Assembly: GCA_900552425.1 (NCBI GenBank)
Contig: URZR01000059.1
Span: 1 to 9,711, forward strand
From: an uncultured Collinsella sp.
Lineage (GTDB): Bacteria; Actinomycetota; Coriobacteriia; Coriobacteriales; Coriobacteriaceae
Direction: 5' to 3'
Length of the DNA: 9,711 nucleotides
Notes under the pieces: model-generated
Told to the model about the DNA's origin: nothing
What the model saw: only the letters and a program-made list of their open reading frames with translations
Databases searched by the model: none
Shown: piece by piece, positions 1 through 5,966 of the stretch
Layout of the letters: each line of letters opens with the position of its first letter
Position numbering within the stretch: the stretch's first letter is position 1
Position numbers and translations under genes: made by a program

Positions 1-90
1 GCACTTAATGTGCTCTCCGTGCGAGCAGGACTGCCCGAGCAGGCGATCAAACCCCGCGCCCATCCCGGCGAGCACTCGGGTACCAGTGAC

Positions 91-1023
91 CTACAGGTGG
101 CTAATAATCAGTTCCATCTTGCCTTCGAGGTCGATGGAGCTGACGGTGCTCGGGGCCAGCAGGTGGCTTCCCTTGTGGACGGGGTCGCCGCAGACGGTGC
201 CTTCGCCGTTGATGACCGACAGGCACATGAAGGGCCAGCGCTGGTCGAGGGTCTTGCTGCCGTCGACACGCACACGATCGACGGTGTAGCAGGGGTTGGA
301 CTCGAGCTCGGTCACGCCATCGACCTCGGGCGCGGTCACCGTGCCGTCGGTCGGAGCCTGCGCGTTAAAGTCGATGCAATCGAGGCTCTGCTCAATGTGC
401 AGCGGGCGCAGCTTGCCGTCGGTGCCGGGGCGGTCGTAGTCGTACAGGCGATAGGTCACATCGCTCGACTGCTGCGTCTCCAAAATGAGCGTGCCGGTCT
501 TGATGGCGTGCACGGTACCGGAATCAATCTGGAAAAAGTCACCCTTGTGAATCGGCAGCACGTTGAGCATGTCGTCCCAGTGGCCGTCTTCGATCATCTG
601 TGCGGCCTCGGCACGATCCTTGGCGCGCTGCCCGACGATAATCGTGGCGCCGGGCTCGCAGTCCAGCACGTACCAGCACTCGGTCTTGCCCAGGCTACCG
701 TTCTCATGCTCGGCGGCATACTCGTCGTTGGGATGAATCTGGATCGAAAGGTCGTCCTTGGCGTCCAGGATCTTAATGAGCAGCGGGAACTCCTTGCCCT
801 CGCAGTTGCCAAAGAGCTCGCGGTGCTCGGCCCACAGCCACGACAGTGTGTGGCCGGCATACGGGCCCTCCGCGATCTGGCAGTCGCCGTTGGGGTGTGC
901 CGAGATGGCCCAGCACTCACCGATGGGACCCTCGGGAATGTCGTAACCAAATACGGTTTCGAGCTGGCGGCCGCCCCAGATCTTCTCGTGGAAGATCGGC
1001 GTCAGTTTAATCAAATCGGACAT
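91..1023 (-). CDS. manA: Class I mannose-6-phosphate isomerase (cupin, zinc-dependent)
   Basis: Cytoplasmic enzyme interconverting mannose-6-phosphate and fructose-6-phosphate, linking mannose use and GDP-mannose supply to glycolysis. The 310-residue product has the length of short Bacillus-type ManA enzymes. Visible motifs: KIWGG (14-18), ISAHPNGD (40-47), the zinc-site QIHPND (95-100, with Q95 and H97 as expected ligands), KTECWYVL with E115, and a second-cupin-strand histidine in GTVHAI (H172), followed by ETQQSSDVTYRLYDYDR. The ligand roles come from family knowledge. The start at 1023 is preferred because a GGGGG Shine-Dalgarno-like run lies about 7 bases upstream. The ATG two codons earlier is too close to that run, and the ATG at 1086 has no ribosome site. 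It lies 75 bases downstream of the GntR-type regulator on the same strand with no terminator between them, so the two are probably co-transcribed. No convincing terminator is seen between its stop and the window edge. Confidence 0.93.
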   Translation of the reverse strand: MSDLIKLTPIFHEKIWGGRQLETVFGYDIPEGPIGECWAISAHPNGDCQIAEGPYAGHTLSWLWAEHRELFGNCEGKEFPLLIKILDAKDDLSIQIHPNDEYAAEHENGSLGKTECWYVLDCEPGATIIVGQRAKDRAEAAQMIEDGHWDDMLNVLPIHKGDFFQIDSGTVHAIKTGTLILETQQSSDVTYRLYDYDRPGTDGKLRPLHIEQSLDCIDFNAQAPTDGTVTAPEVDGVTELESNPCYTVDRVRVDGSKTLDQRWPFMCLSVINGEGTVCGDPVHKGSHLLAPSTVSSIDLEGKMELIISHL

Positions 1024-1098
1024 GTTCATACCCCCATGGTGTTGTGCGGTCGCCCACTCTAAACGAGCCATAACGTGCGCCCGCATGACTACAAAAAC

Positions 1099-1818
1099 CT
1101 ATGCCAACGTTACGTTGTGCAGCTCAAAGCGGTCGCCGACGTTGCGCGAAATCGAGTACTCAAAGGCGTTGCCGCTATCCAAAAAGCCAATCTGGTTGAG
1201 CTCGAGCAGGGGAGCGCCGGGTTCGGTGTCCAGGCGCTCAGCCTCTTCCTCGGTTGCCGCTACGGCGCGGATGGTGCGGTGGAAGCTCGAAATCTTCAGC
1301 CCGCATTGCTCGCGGATGAAGCTGTAGACCGATCCATACAGGTCTTTCTTTTTAAGGCCCGGTATCAGCTCGAGAGGCATGTAGGTGTACTCGATGACGA
1401 TGGGCTTCTCGTTGACCTGGCGCACGCGCACGATGTGATAGGCAAAGTCGTCCTCGGCAATTCCCAGCTGAGTAGCGACGTCCGCCGGTGGATTGACAAT
1501 CGAGAAATCGTAGACCACCGAGGTCACCTTCTCCCCGCGGTGCTCATACGAAAAACCCTGGGCGCGGTCATTTTTGCCCTGGAAAAATGCCTGGTCGGGA
1601 AGCCCCGCCGTGTCCTTAACGTAGGTGCCCGATCCGCGCCGGCTGGTAACAAGACCTTCATCGGTAATCTGCTCAATAGCTCGTTTGACGGTGATTTTGG
1701 AAACGCTATAGAGCTCGCAGAACTCAACGACGGTGGGCAGCTTGTCGCCCGGCTTTAGAGCGCCGTCCTCGATGCTTCGATGGATATCTGCAGCTATTGC
1801 CTCGTATTTGGGAATCAT
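1099..1818 (-). CDS. GntR-family transcriptional regulator with UTRA sensor domain
   Basis: A 239-residue DNA-binding regulator. Residues 1-70 are a GntR winged helix-turn-helix: IHRSIEDGALKPGDKLPT, then the recognition region SVSKITVKRAI (38-48) and the wing signature RRGSGTYV (60-67). Residues from about 85 to 239 form a UTRA ligand-binding domain, with RVRQVNEKPIVIEYTYMP (131-148) and a C-terminal EYSISRNVGDRFEL. UTRA regulators of the FarR/HutC/NagR group usually sense small metabolites, often sugar phosphates. The effector here cannot be read from sequence. The start at 1818 follows a strong AAAGGAGG site 5 bases upstream; the longer frame to 1866 would run through the promoter. It lies directly before manA on the same strand and divergent from the ROK kinase, so a role in hexose control is inferred. 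Confidence 0.93.
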   Translation of the reverse strand: MIPKYEAIAADIHRSIEDGALKPGDKLPTVVEFCELYSVSKITVKRAIEQITDEGLVTSRRGSGTYVKDTAGLPDQAFFQGKNDRAQGFSYEHRGEKVTSVVYDFSIVNPPADVATQLGIAEDDFAYHIVRVRQVNEKPIVIEYTYMPLELIPGLKKKDLYGSVYSFIREQCGLKISSFHRTIRAVAATEEEAERLDTEPGAPLLELNQIGFLDSGNAFEYSISRNVGDRFELHNVTLA

Positions 1819-1854
1819 GGAACCTCCTTTCCGGCTTGATTGAGTACAAACGAA

Positions 1855-1860
1855 AGTATA
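1855..1860 (-). promoter_or_regulatory. Probable -10 box of the regulator-manA operon
   Basis: On the minus strand this reads TATACT, 36 bases before the regulator's ATG. No good TTGACA-like -35 is found 16-18 bases upstream. The same hexamer precedes the aminotransferase and Tat genes at similar positions, which supports it as a real promoter element. Confidence 0.5.
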
Positions 1861-1883
1861 GTCCACGCCTAAGCATCCCTATT

Positions 1884-1924
1884 GCGTTTTTGAAAAGTTC
1901 GAGAAAGAGATAATCAAAAAACGC
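1884..1924. repeat. Inverted repeat in the divergent control region
   Basis: Arms GCGTTTTTGA (1884-1893) and TCAAAAAACGC (1914-1924) are complementary apart from one extra A, separated by 20 bases. It sits 24 bases upstream of the regulator's -10 box, so it could be an operator or upstream control site. It is not followed by a T-run outside the arms and lies between divergent genes, so a terminator role is unlikely. Confidence 0.45.
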
Positions 1925-1938
1925 TTCTCCTTAGTAAC

Positions 1939-1950
1939 TAGAGCGCTCTA
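1939..1950. promoter_or_regulatory. Perfect 12-bp palindrome resembling a LacI-family operator
   Basis: TAGAGCGCTCTA is an exact palindrome with a central CG inside AGCGCT. That is the even-spaced, CG-centred form typical of operators bound by LacI/GalR/CcpA-type regulators. It lies between the divergent regulator and kinase genes. No LacI-family gene is in the window, so any protein binding it would be encoded elsewhere. The assignment is inferred from the pattern alone. Confidence 0.4.
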
Positions 1951-2007
1951 AATGAATATGCACTCGGATAATGTGGTATTGAGCAAATTGATCGGCTCGA
2001 GGAAGGG

Positions 2008-2030
2008 GCTGGGCCGTTTTGCCGCCCAGC
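2008..2030. repeat. Small hairpin in the divergent control region
   Basis: GCTGGGC (2008-2014) pairs with GCCCAGC (2024-2030) around a 9-base loop. No T-run follows, so it is not a standard terminator. Its role is unknown. Confidence 0.35.
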
Positions 2031-2055
2031 GAACCGAATCTCATGCCTTGCGTTT

Positions 2056-2113
2056 CCCCAGATAAAACCTGCCAAAACAAACCTGTCCCTTTTTGGTAGG
2101 TTTTTGCCTGGGG
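2056..2113. repeat. Long imperfect palindrome with a GGGACAGGTT core in its loop
   Basis: A 14-bp stem (2064-2077 with 2091-2104; one G-T wobble at 2071/2097) is extended by an outer 6-bp stem, CCCCAG (2056-2061) with CTGGGG (2108-2113), across a small internal loop. The 13-base loop (2078-2090) holds AACCTGTCCC, which is GGGACAGGTT on the minus strand. The same core sits in the loop of the hairpin after the ROK kinase gene (3114-3144). It resembles a short dispersed palindromic repeat. It ends only 5 bases before the kinase's candidate -10 box, so it may also affect that promoter. Confidence 0.6.
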
Positions 2114-2118
2114 AGCGG

Positions 2119-2124
2119 TACCAT
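2119..2124 (+). promoter_or_regulatory. Candidate -10 box of the ROK kinase gene
   Basis: TACCAT lies 34 bases before the chosen ATG and matches the TACCAT before the pyrophosphatase gene. No consensus -35 is seen at normal spacing, and that position falls within the right arm of the palindrome at 2056-2113. Confidence 0.35.
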
Positions 2125-2158
2125 ACAGGCAATGTTTAAACGAGAAAGGTGGGCTCCC

Positions 2159-3112
2159 ATGGAACCTAAGCAGTATTACATCGGCATCGACGTCGGCGGC
2201 ACTTCGGTTAAGGAGGGCCTGTTCGACGAGGACGGTAACCTGCTGGCCAAGGCCAGTGTACCTACGCCTCCCATCGTTGACGCCGCGGGCTTTGCCGCGG
2301 TGACCGAGGCTATCGACCAGGTGGTCGCCAAGGCTCAGATTCCGCGTGCCTTTGTGGCGGGCATTGGTCTGGCCGTTCCGTGCCCCATCCCGGCATCGGG
2401 CGATGCCAAGGTCAAGGCCAACATTGCCATTAACCTGCCCGAGCTGAGAGTCGCCATTCAGGAGCACTGCCCCGACGCGGTTGTTAAATACGAGAACGAT
2501 GCCAACGCCGCTGCCATGGGCGAGGCCTGGCTCGGCTCTGCCAAGGGCGTGCAGAACGTGGTGATGGTCACCATTGGTACCGGCGTGGGCGGCGGCGTTA
2601 TCGTCAACGGCGACGTGGTGTCGGGCGTTGTGGGTGCCGGCGGCGAGATTGGCCACATGTGCCTGAACCCGGCTGAGGAGCGCACCTGCGGCTGTGGTGG
2701 CCATGGCCACCTGGAGCAGTATTCCAGCGCCACCGGCGTGGTGAGCAATTACCTGGCTGAGTGCAAAAAGGCCGGCGTCGAGCCCATCGAGCTCACTGGG
2801 CCTTCTGATTCCAAGGACGTGTTCCAGGCCTGCCGCGAGGGCGACAAGCTCGCGCTGGCCGCGGCCGATACCATGGCCGACTATCTCGGCCGCGCACTGG
2901 CGCTTATCGCCAACGTGGTTGATCCCGAGATGTTCCTCATCGGCGGCGGCGCCTCCGCCTCGGCCGATGTCTACCTCGACAAGGTTCGCGAGCACTTTAA
3001 GCAGTACGCGCTTTCCGCCTCGCGCGAGACGCCCATTAAGGTCGCTTCGCTCGAAAACGACGCCGGCATCATCGGTGCCGCCTACGTAGCCCTGCGCGCC
3101 GCCGGTAAATAG
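2159..3112 (+). CDS. ROK-family sugar kinase, probably glucokinase
   Basis: A 317-residue cytoplasmic kinase of the ROK family, expected to phosphorylate a hexose at O6 with ATP. Visible motifs: the N-terminal phosphate loop IGIDVGGTSVK (8-18); YENDANAAAMGE (111-122) with the probable catalytic base D114; the second ATP loop TIGTGVGGGVIVNG (138-151); GEIGHM (162-167) with sugar- and zinc-site H166; the zinc motif CGCGGHGHLEQY (177-188); and the C-terminal IGGGAS (261-266). The usual third cysteine of the CxCGxxGC motif is histidine here (H184), which could still bind zinc. The start at 2159 follows AAAGGTGGG and fits the family's MxxYYIGID start; the ATG at 2132 lies nearly at the predicted transcription start. 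It is divergent from the GntR-manA operon, which supports a role in hexose use. Glucose is the likeliest substrate, but mannose or fructose cannot be excluded. Confidence 0.9.
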   Translation: MEPKQYYIGIDVGGTSVKEGLFDEDGNLLAKASVPTPPIVDAAGFAAVTEAIDQVVAKAQIPRAFVAGIGLAVPCPIPASGDAKVKANIAINLPELRVAIQEHCPDAVVKYENDANAAAMGEAWLGSAKGVQNVVMVTIGTGVGGGVIVNGDVVSGVVGAGGEIGHMCLNPAEERTCGCGGHGHLEQYSSATGVVSNYLAECKKAGVEPIELTGPSDSKDVFQACREGDKLALAAADTMADYLGRALALIANVVDPEMFLIGGGASASADVYLDKVREHFKQYALSASRETPIKVASLENDAGIIGAAYVALRAAGK

Positions 3113-3113
3113 C

Positions 3114-3165
3114 TGGTGCAAGGGGGACAGGTTACTTTGCACCAACATGGTGCAAAAGGGACAGC
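3114..3165. repeat. TGGTGCAA triple repeat with GGGACAGGTT core
   Basis: TGGTGCAA occurs at 3114-3121 and again at 3148-3155, with its inverse TTGCACCA at 3137-3144. The first and inverted copies make an 8-bp hairpin whose 15-base loop (3122-3136) contains GGGACAGGTT. The third copy is followed by the related AAGGGACAG, giving a direct repeat of about 17 bases at a 34-base offset. The element begins 2 bases after the kinase stop codon. It has no T-run, so it is a poor intrinsic terminator. Confidence 0.6.
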
Positions 3166-3233
3166 CTTGGCCCCCGTGCCTGCGCCCCAAAATATGCCGT
3201 GGCCCTTCCGTCTGCGAAGGCTCGGCATCGGCG

Positions 3234-3242
3234 TGCTACCAT
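3234..3242 (+). promoter_or_regulatory. Extended -10 promoter of the pyrophosphatase gene
   Basis: TGCTACCAT fits an extended -10 (TGn followed by a TAnnnT box), 38 bases before the ATG. There is no obvious -35. A separate promoter suits the 168-base gap from the upstream kinase. Confidence 0.45.
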
Positions 3243-3280
3243 AGCTACGTCCAAGTACACATATCAAGTGGAGGATATCC

Positions 3281-4204
3281 ATGGCAAACGTTCTTGTCTT
3301 TGGTCACCAGAACCCCGATAACGACGCCATCATGAGCGCCGTCGTCCTGTCCCAGCTGCTCAACCAGGTTGAGTATGCCGGCAACACCTACGAGGCCTGC
3401 GCCCTTGGTCAGCTTCCGGCCGAGTCCGCCAAGCTGCTTGCCGACGCCGGCATTGCCGAGCCCCGCGTGATCGAGTCCGTCGAGGCCGGTCAGCTCGTCG
3501 TTCTCACCGACCACAACGAGTCTGCCCAGTCCGTCGCCGGTCTTAAGGACGCCACGGTCTTTGGCGTTGTCGACCATCACCGTATCGGCGACTTCGAGAC
3601 CGCCGGCCCGCTGCATTACATCTGCCTGCCCTGGGGCTCCAGCTGCACCATCGTCACCAAGCTCGCCGGCGTGCTCGGCGTTGAGCTTTCCGACGTCCAG
3701 GCCAAGCTGCTGCTCTCGGCCATGATGACCGACACGCTCATGCTCAAGAGCCCCACCACCACTGATGTCGACCGCGCCGTCGCCGCCAAGCTCGGCGAGC
3801 AGGTGGGCGTCGACCCGGTCAAGTTTGGCATGGAGGTCTTCCTCACCCGTCCGTCCGGCTCCTTCACCGCAGCCGAGATGGTCGGCAACGACATCAAGAT
3901 GTTCGAGCCCGCTGGCAAGAAGCTGCTCATCGGCCAGTACGAGACCGTCGACAAGACCCGCGCACTCGGCATGATCGACGAGATCCGCGAGGCCATGCGC
4001 GCCTACGCCGCCGAGAAGGGTGCCGACGGCATCGTCCTGTGCATCACCGACATCATGGAGGAGGGCTCGCAGGTCCTGCTCGAGGGCGAGACCGAGGCCG
4101 CTCAGAAGGGCCTGGGCATTGCCGATGAGCACGACGGCGTCTGGATGCCGGGTGTCCTCTCCCGTAAGAAGCAGGTCGCTGCCCCCATCATGGCCGCCTG
4201 CTAG
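3281..4204 (+). CDS. ppaC: Manganese-dependent inorganic pyrophosphatase (family II)
   Basis: Cytoplasmic enzyme that hydrolyses pyrophosphate to two phosphates, pulling biosynthetic reactions forward. The 307-residue product matches the length and two-domain DHH/DHHA2 plan of Bacillus PpaC. Visible metal-site motifs: GHQNPDNDA (8-16, with H9, D13, D15), LTDHNE (75-80, D77), VDHHR (97-101, the DHH motif) and MTDTLMLKSPTTT (149-161, D151). The C-terminal substrate-binding SRKKQ (294-298) places R295 and K296 at the positions known in Bacillus. The usual GHKNPDTDS motif reads GHQNPDNDA, a mild variation. The start follows GGAGG with 6-base spacing. A strong terminator follows 20 bases after the stop, so the gene appears monocistronic. 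Confidence 0.96.
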   Translation: MANVLVFGHQNPDNDAIMSAVVLSQLLNQVEYAGNTYEACALGQLPAESAKLLADAGIAEPRVIESVEAGQLVVLTDHNESAQSVAGLKDATVFGVVDHHRIGDFETAGPLHYICLPWGSSCTIVTKLAGVLGVELSDVQAKLLLSAMMTDTLMLKSPTTTDVDRAVAAKLGEQVGVDPVKFGMEVFLTRPSGSFTAAEMVGNDIKMFEPAGKKLLIGQYETVDKTRALGMIDEIREAMRAYAAEKGADGIVLCITDIMEEGSQVLLEGETEAAQKGLGIADEHDGVWMPGVLSRKKQVAAPIMAAC

Positions 4205-4223
4205 GTTTAGTTGACCGAACGCC

Positions 4224-4263
4224 ACGACCGGATCGCGGACGCCCCGCGCTCCGGTCGTTTTTT
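4224..4263 (+). terminator. Intrinsic terminator of the pyrophosphatase gene
   Basis: A perfect 9-bp stem, ACGACCGGA (4224-4232) with TCCGGTCGT (4250-4258), with further GC pairing inside the loop, runs directly into six T residues (4258-4263). Confidence 0.93.
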
Positions 4264-4402
4264 GTGCACGGCGCCGCGTCGTCTCCCGGACAGGCACGCC
4301 CGTGCCGTTGAGCAAATAATGTTCAACCTGTGGTTCCGCTTTTCGGCCACGCCTGCGTGCTTGTCGTGCAGGGTAGGCTAGATGCAAGCGTAATACGATA
4401 GA
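4264..4402 (+). other. Structured non-coding stretch upstream of nhaA
   Basis: No gene is seen here. Several short hairpins occur in series: GGCAC/GTGCC (4293-4306), GTTGAG/TTCAAC with a wobble (4307-4327), and an 8-bp stem with two wobbles (4352-4359 with 4365-4372). The segment ends at the terminator just before nhaA, so it may be a 5' leader RNA or a small RNA. Candidate -10 boxes are TAGGCT (4374-4379) and TACGAT (4394-4399), neither with a good -35. If either is the real promoter, most of these hairpins would not be transcribed with nhaA. Confidence 0.35.
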
Positions 4403-4438
4403 GCGCGGCGCCGCCACTTGGGCGGGCCGTGCTTTTTT
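4403..4438 (+). terminator. Intrinsic terminator (possible attenuator) just before nhaA
   Basis: The left arm (4403-4415) and right arm (4421-4432) form a 12-bp GC-rich stem with one wobble and a single bulged G, a 5-base loop ACTTG, and six T residues (4433-4438). It ends 33 bases before the nhaA start. The previous gene already has its own strong terminator 140 bases upstream, so this one most plausibly controls entry into nhaA or ends a short RNA. Confidence 0.8.
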
Positions 4439-4441
4439 AAG

Positions 4442-4457
4442 ACGGGAACTTTCCCGT
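4442..4457 (+). promoter_or_regulatory. Small hairpin next to the nhaA ribosome site
   Basis: ACGGGA (4442-4447) pairs with TCCCGT (4452-4457) around ACTT. It lies just before the AAAGGAG ribosome site at 4459-4465 and leaves that site exposed. An effect on translation is possible but unproven. Confidence 0.35.
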
Positions 4458-4471
4458 GAAAGGAGCCGCCC

Positions 4472-5830
4472 ATGGCAGCAACTGAGCAGCTGTTCAACGT
4501 TCGTGAGCGCAAGCGCTTTGAACGTCACGACATTTGGGAGCGCATTGCCGAGAACGGCACCATTTCTGCCGCCGTCATGGTGATCGCCGCCATCGCCGCC
4601 GTCATCTGCGCCAATACCGATGCCTACGAGGCCATCCATCACTTTTTGGAGACCCCGCTGTATGTGGGTCTGGGCAACCTTACGGCCGGTCTCACCGTTG
4701 AGCTTTTCGTCAACGACTTCCTCATGGCGATTTTCTTTTTGTTGGTGGGCATCGAGCTTAAGTACGAGATGACGGTCGGTGAGCTCAAGAATCCGCGTCA
4801 GGCCATGCTTCCCATGCTGGCGGCCGTGGGCGGCGTTGTCGTTCCCGCTTGCATCTACCTGATCTTTAACCATGCCGGCGCCCGCAACGGTTGGGCCATC
4901 CCCATGGCAACCGATATTGCCTTTGCGCTGGGCGTGCTGTCGCTTTTGGGCAACCGCGTTCCCAACGGCGTGCGCGTGTTCTTCTCGACGCTCGCTATCG
5001 CCGACGACCTGATCTCCATCGCCGCCATCGCCATCTTCTACGGTCAGAGCCCCAATCCGTTTTGGTTGGGCGCCGCCGCGCTTGTGACCTGCGCGCTCGT
5101 GTGGCTCAACAAGACGCAGCATTACCGCCTTGCCCCGTATTCGGTACTGGGGCTGCTGTTGTGGTTCTGCATGTTCAAGAGCGGCGTACATGCCACGCTT
5201 GCTGGCGTCATCCTGGCCTTCACCATTCCGGCCAAGTGCGGCGTCAAGCTCGATAGTCTCACCGATTGGCTGGGCGAGTGCCTGCCGCTGCTCGATGACC
5301 GCTACGACGACGAGGCACACATCCTGGGCCAGCACGACTTTACCGTCTCGACCACCAAGGTCGAGCGCGTCATGCACCGCGTGACCCCGCCGCTTATCCG
5401 CATGGAGCGTCTGATCTCCACGCCGGTCAACTTTGTGATCCTGCCGATCTTTGCGTTCGTAAACGCTCAGGTTCGCTTAGTGGGCGTGGACATGAGCACG
5501 CTGCTCACCGATCCGGTGACGCTCGGCGTGTACTTTGGCATGCTGTTGGGCAAGCCGATCGGCATCTTTGGTATGACGTTTGCCCTGGTTAAGCTTAAGG
5601 CCTGCGAGCTGCCGCACAATGTCAACTGGCACATGATTGCCGGCGTGGGCATTCTGGGCGGTATCGGCTTTACCATGTCGATTCTCATCAGCGGCCTTGC
5701 CTTCCCGACGGCCCAGTTTGAGGTTCTTGCAGCCAAGGCCGCTATTCTCGCCGGTTCGGTCACCGCAGCCGTGCTCGGCATGATCTACATGAGCGTGGTC
5801 TGCAAGCATCCCTCGCCCAAAGACGAGTAA
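4472..5830 (+). CDS. nhaA: Na+/H+ antiporter NhaA
   Basis: Membrane antiporter exporting Na+ (or Li+) in exchange for protons, used for sodium and pH homeostasis. Family landmarks: NDFLMAIFFLLVGIELKYE (81-99); ATDIAFALGVLSLLG (146-160, with D148 equivalent to E. coli D133); the ion-binding pair in LAIADDLISI (D178-D179, equivalent to D163-D164); SGVHATLAG (237-245, H240 matching the E. coli pH-response histidine); GKPIGI (360-365, K361 equivalent to K300); and GGIGFTMSILISGLAF (396-411). At 452 residues it is longer than E. coli NhaA (388). Much of the excess is an acidic cytoplasmic-type insert at about 256-312, containing LLDDRYDDEAH. The start follows AAAGGAG with 6-base spacing. It appears monocistronic, with a terminator-containing leader upstream and a hairpin terminator downstream. 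Confidence 0.96.
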   Translation: MAATEQLFNVRERKRFERHDIWERIAENGTISAAVMVIAAIAAVICANTDAYEAIHHFLETPLYVGLGNLTAGLTVELFVNDFLMAIFFLLVGIELKYEMTVGELKNPRQAMLPMLAAVGGVVVPACIYLIFNHAGARNGWAIPMATDIAFALGVLSLLGNRVPNGVRVFFSTLAIADDLISIAAIAIFYGQSPNPFWLGAAALVTCALVWLNKTQHYRLAPYSVLGLLLWFCMFKSGVHATLAGVILAFTIPAKCGVKLDSLTDWLGECLPLLDDRYDDEAHILGQHDFTVSTTKVERVMHRVTPPLIRMERLISTPVNFVILPIFAFVNAQVRLVGVDMSTLLTDPVTLGVYFGMLLGKPIGIFGMTFALVKLKACELPHNVNWHMIAGVGILGGIGFTMSILISGLAFPTAQFEVLAAKAAILAGSVTAAVLGMIYMSVVCKHPSPKDE

Positions 5831-5881
5831 GAGCGCGAAAACCGGCTCCAGAACCGATTCAGGCGCGTCCAAAATGCGGAT

Positions 5882-5907
5882 TCTGGCGGTGCTTGCCGCC
5901 TGCCAGA
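5882..5907. repeat. GC-rich hairpin downstream of nhaA
   Basis: TCTGGC (5882-5887) can pair with GCCAGA (5902-5907); alternatively GGCGG (5885-5889) pairs with CCGCC (5896-5900). It lies in the nhaA 3' region before the main terminator and has no T-run of its own. Confidence 0.35.
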
Positions 5908-5920
5908 CACGCCAGTGGTC

Positions 5921-5966
5921 AAAAAACGCCGTTTGTGAGTACTGTCACAAACGGCGTATCATTTTA
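5921..5966. terminator. Bidirectional terminator between nhaA and the convergent small gene
   Basis: A perfect 13-bp stem, ACGCCGTTTGTGA (5926-5938) with TCACAAACGGCGT (5945-5957), around a 6-base loop. On the plus strand it is followed by ATCATTTT, a weak T-run. On the minus strand it runs directly into six T residues (5921-5926 read in reverse). It can end nhaA transcripts and catch leftward transcripts from the small minus-strand gene. Confidence 0.85.

Noticed and set aside
1..63. Possible start of a further minus-strand gene after manA (21 codons from an ATG at 63, open to the window edge)
   Set aside because: No Shine-Dalgarno sequence precedes it, and 21 codons without stops is easily chance in this GC-rich DNA; the sequence beyond the edge is needed.
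10..1062. Long plus-strand reading frame of 350 codons opposite manA
   Set aside because: It is the antisense shadow of manA in GC-rich DNA; it shows no protein family pattern and has no ribosome site.
2093..2158. Longer N-terminus for the ROK kinase
   Set aside because: It would run through the palindrome and the candidate promoter; the ATG at 2159 has a ribosome site and gives the family's usual N-terminus.
1931..3190. Minus-strand reading frame of 419 codons opposite the ROK kinase
   Set aside because: Antisense of an intact, well-recognised kinase gene; no family motif and no ribosome site.
3245..5377. Minus-strand reading frame of 710 codons across ppaC and nhaA
   Set aside because: Composition is Gly/Asp/His/Arg-rich antisense of two clear genes, and it crosses two strong terminators. 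Such frames arise from third-position GC bias.
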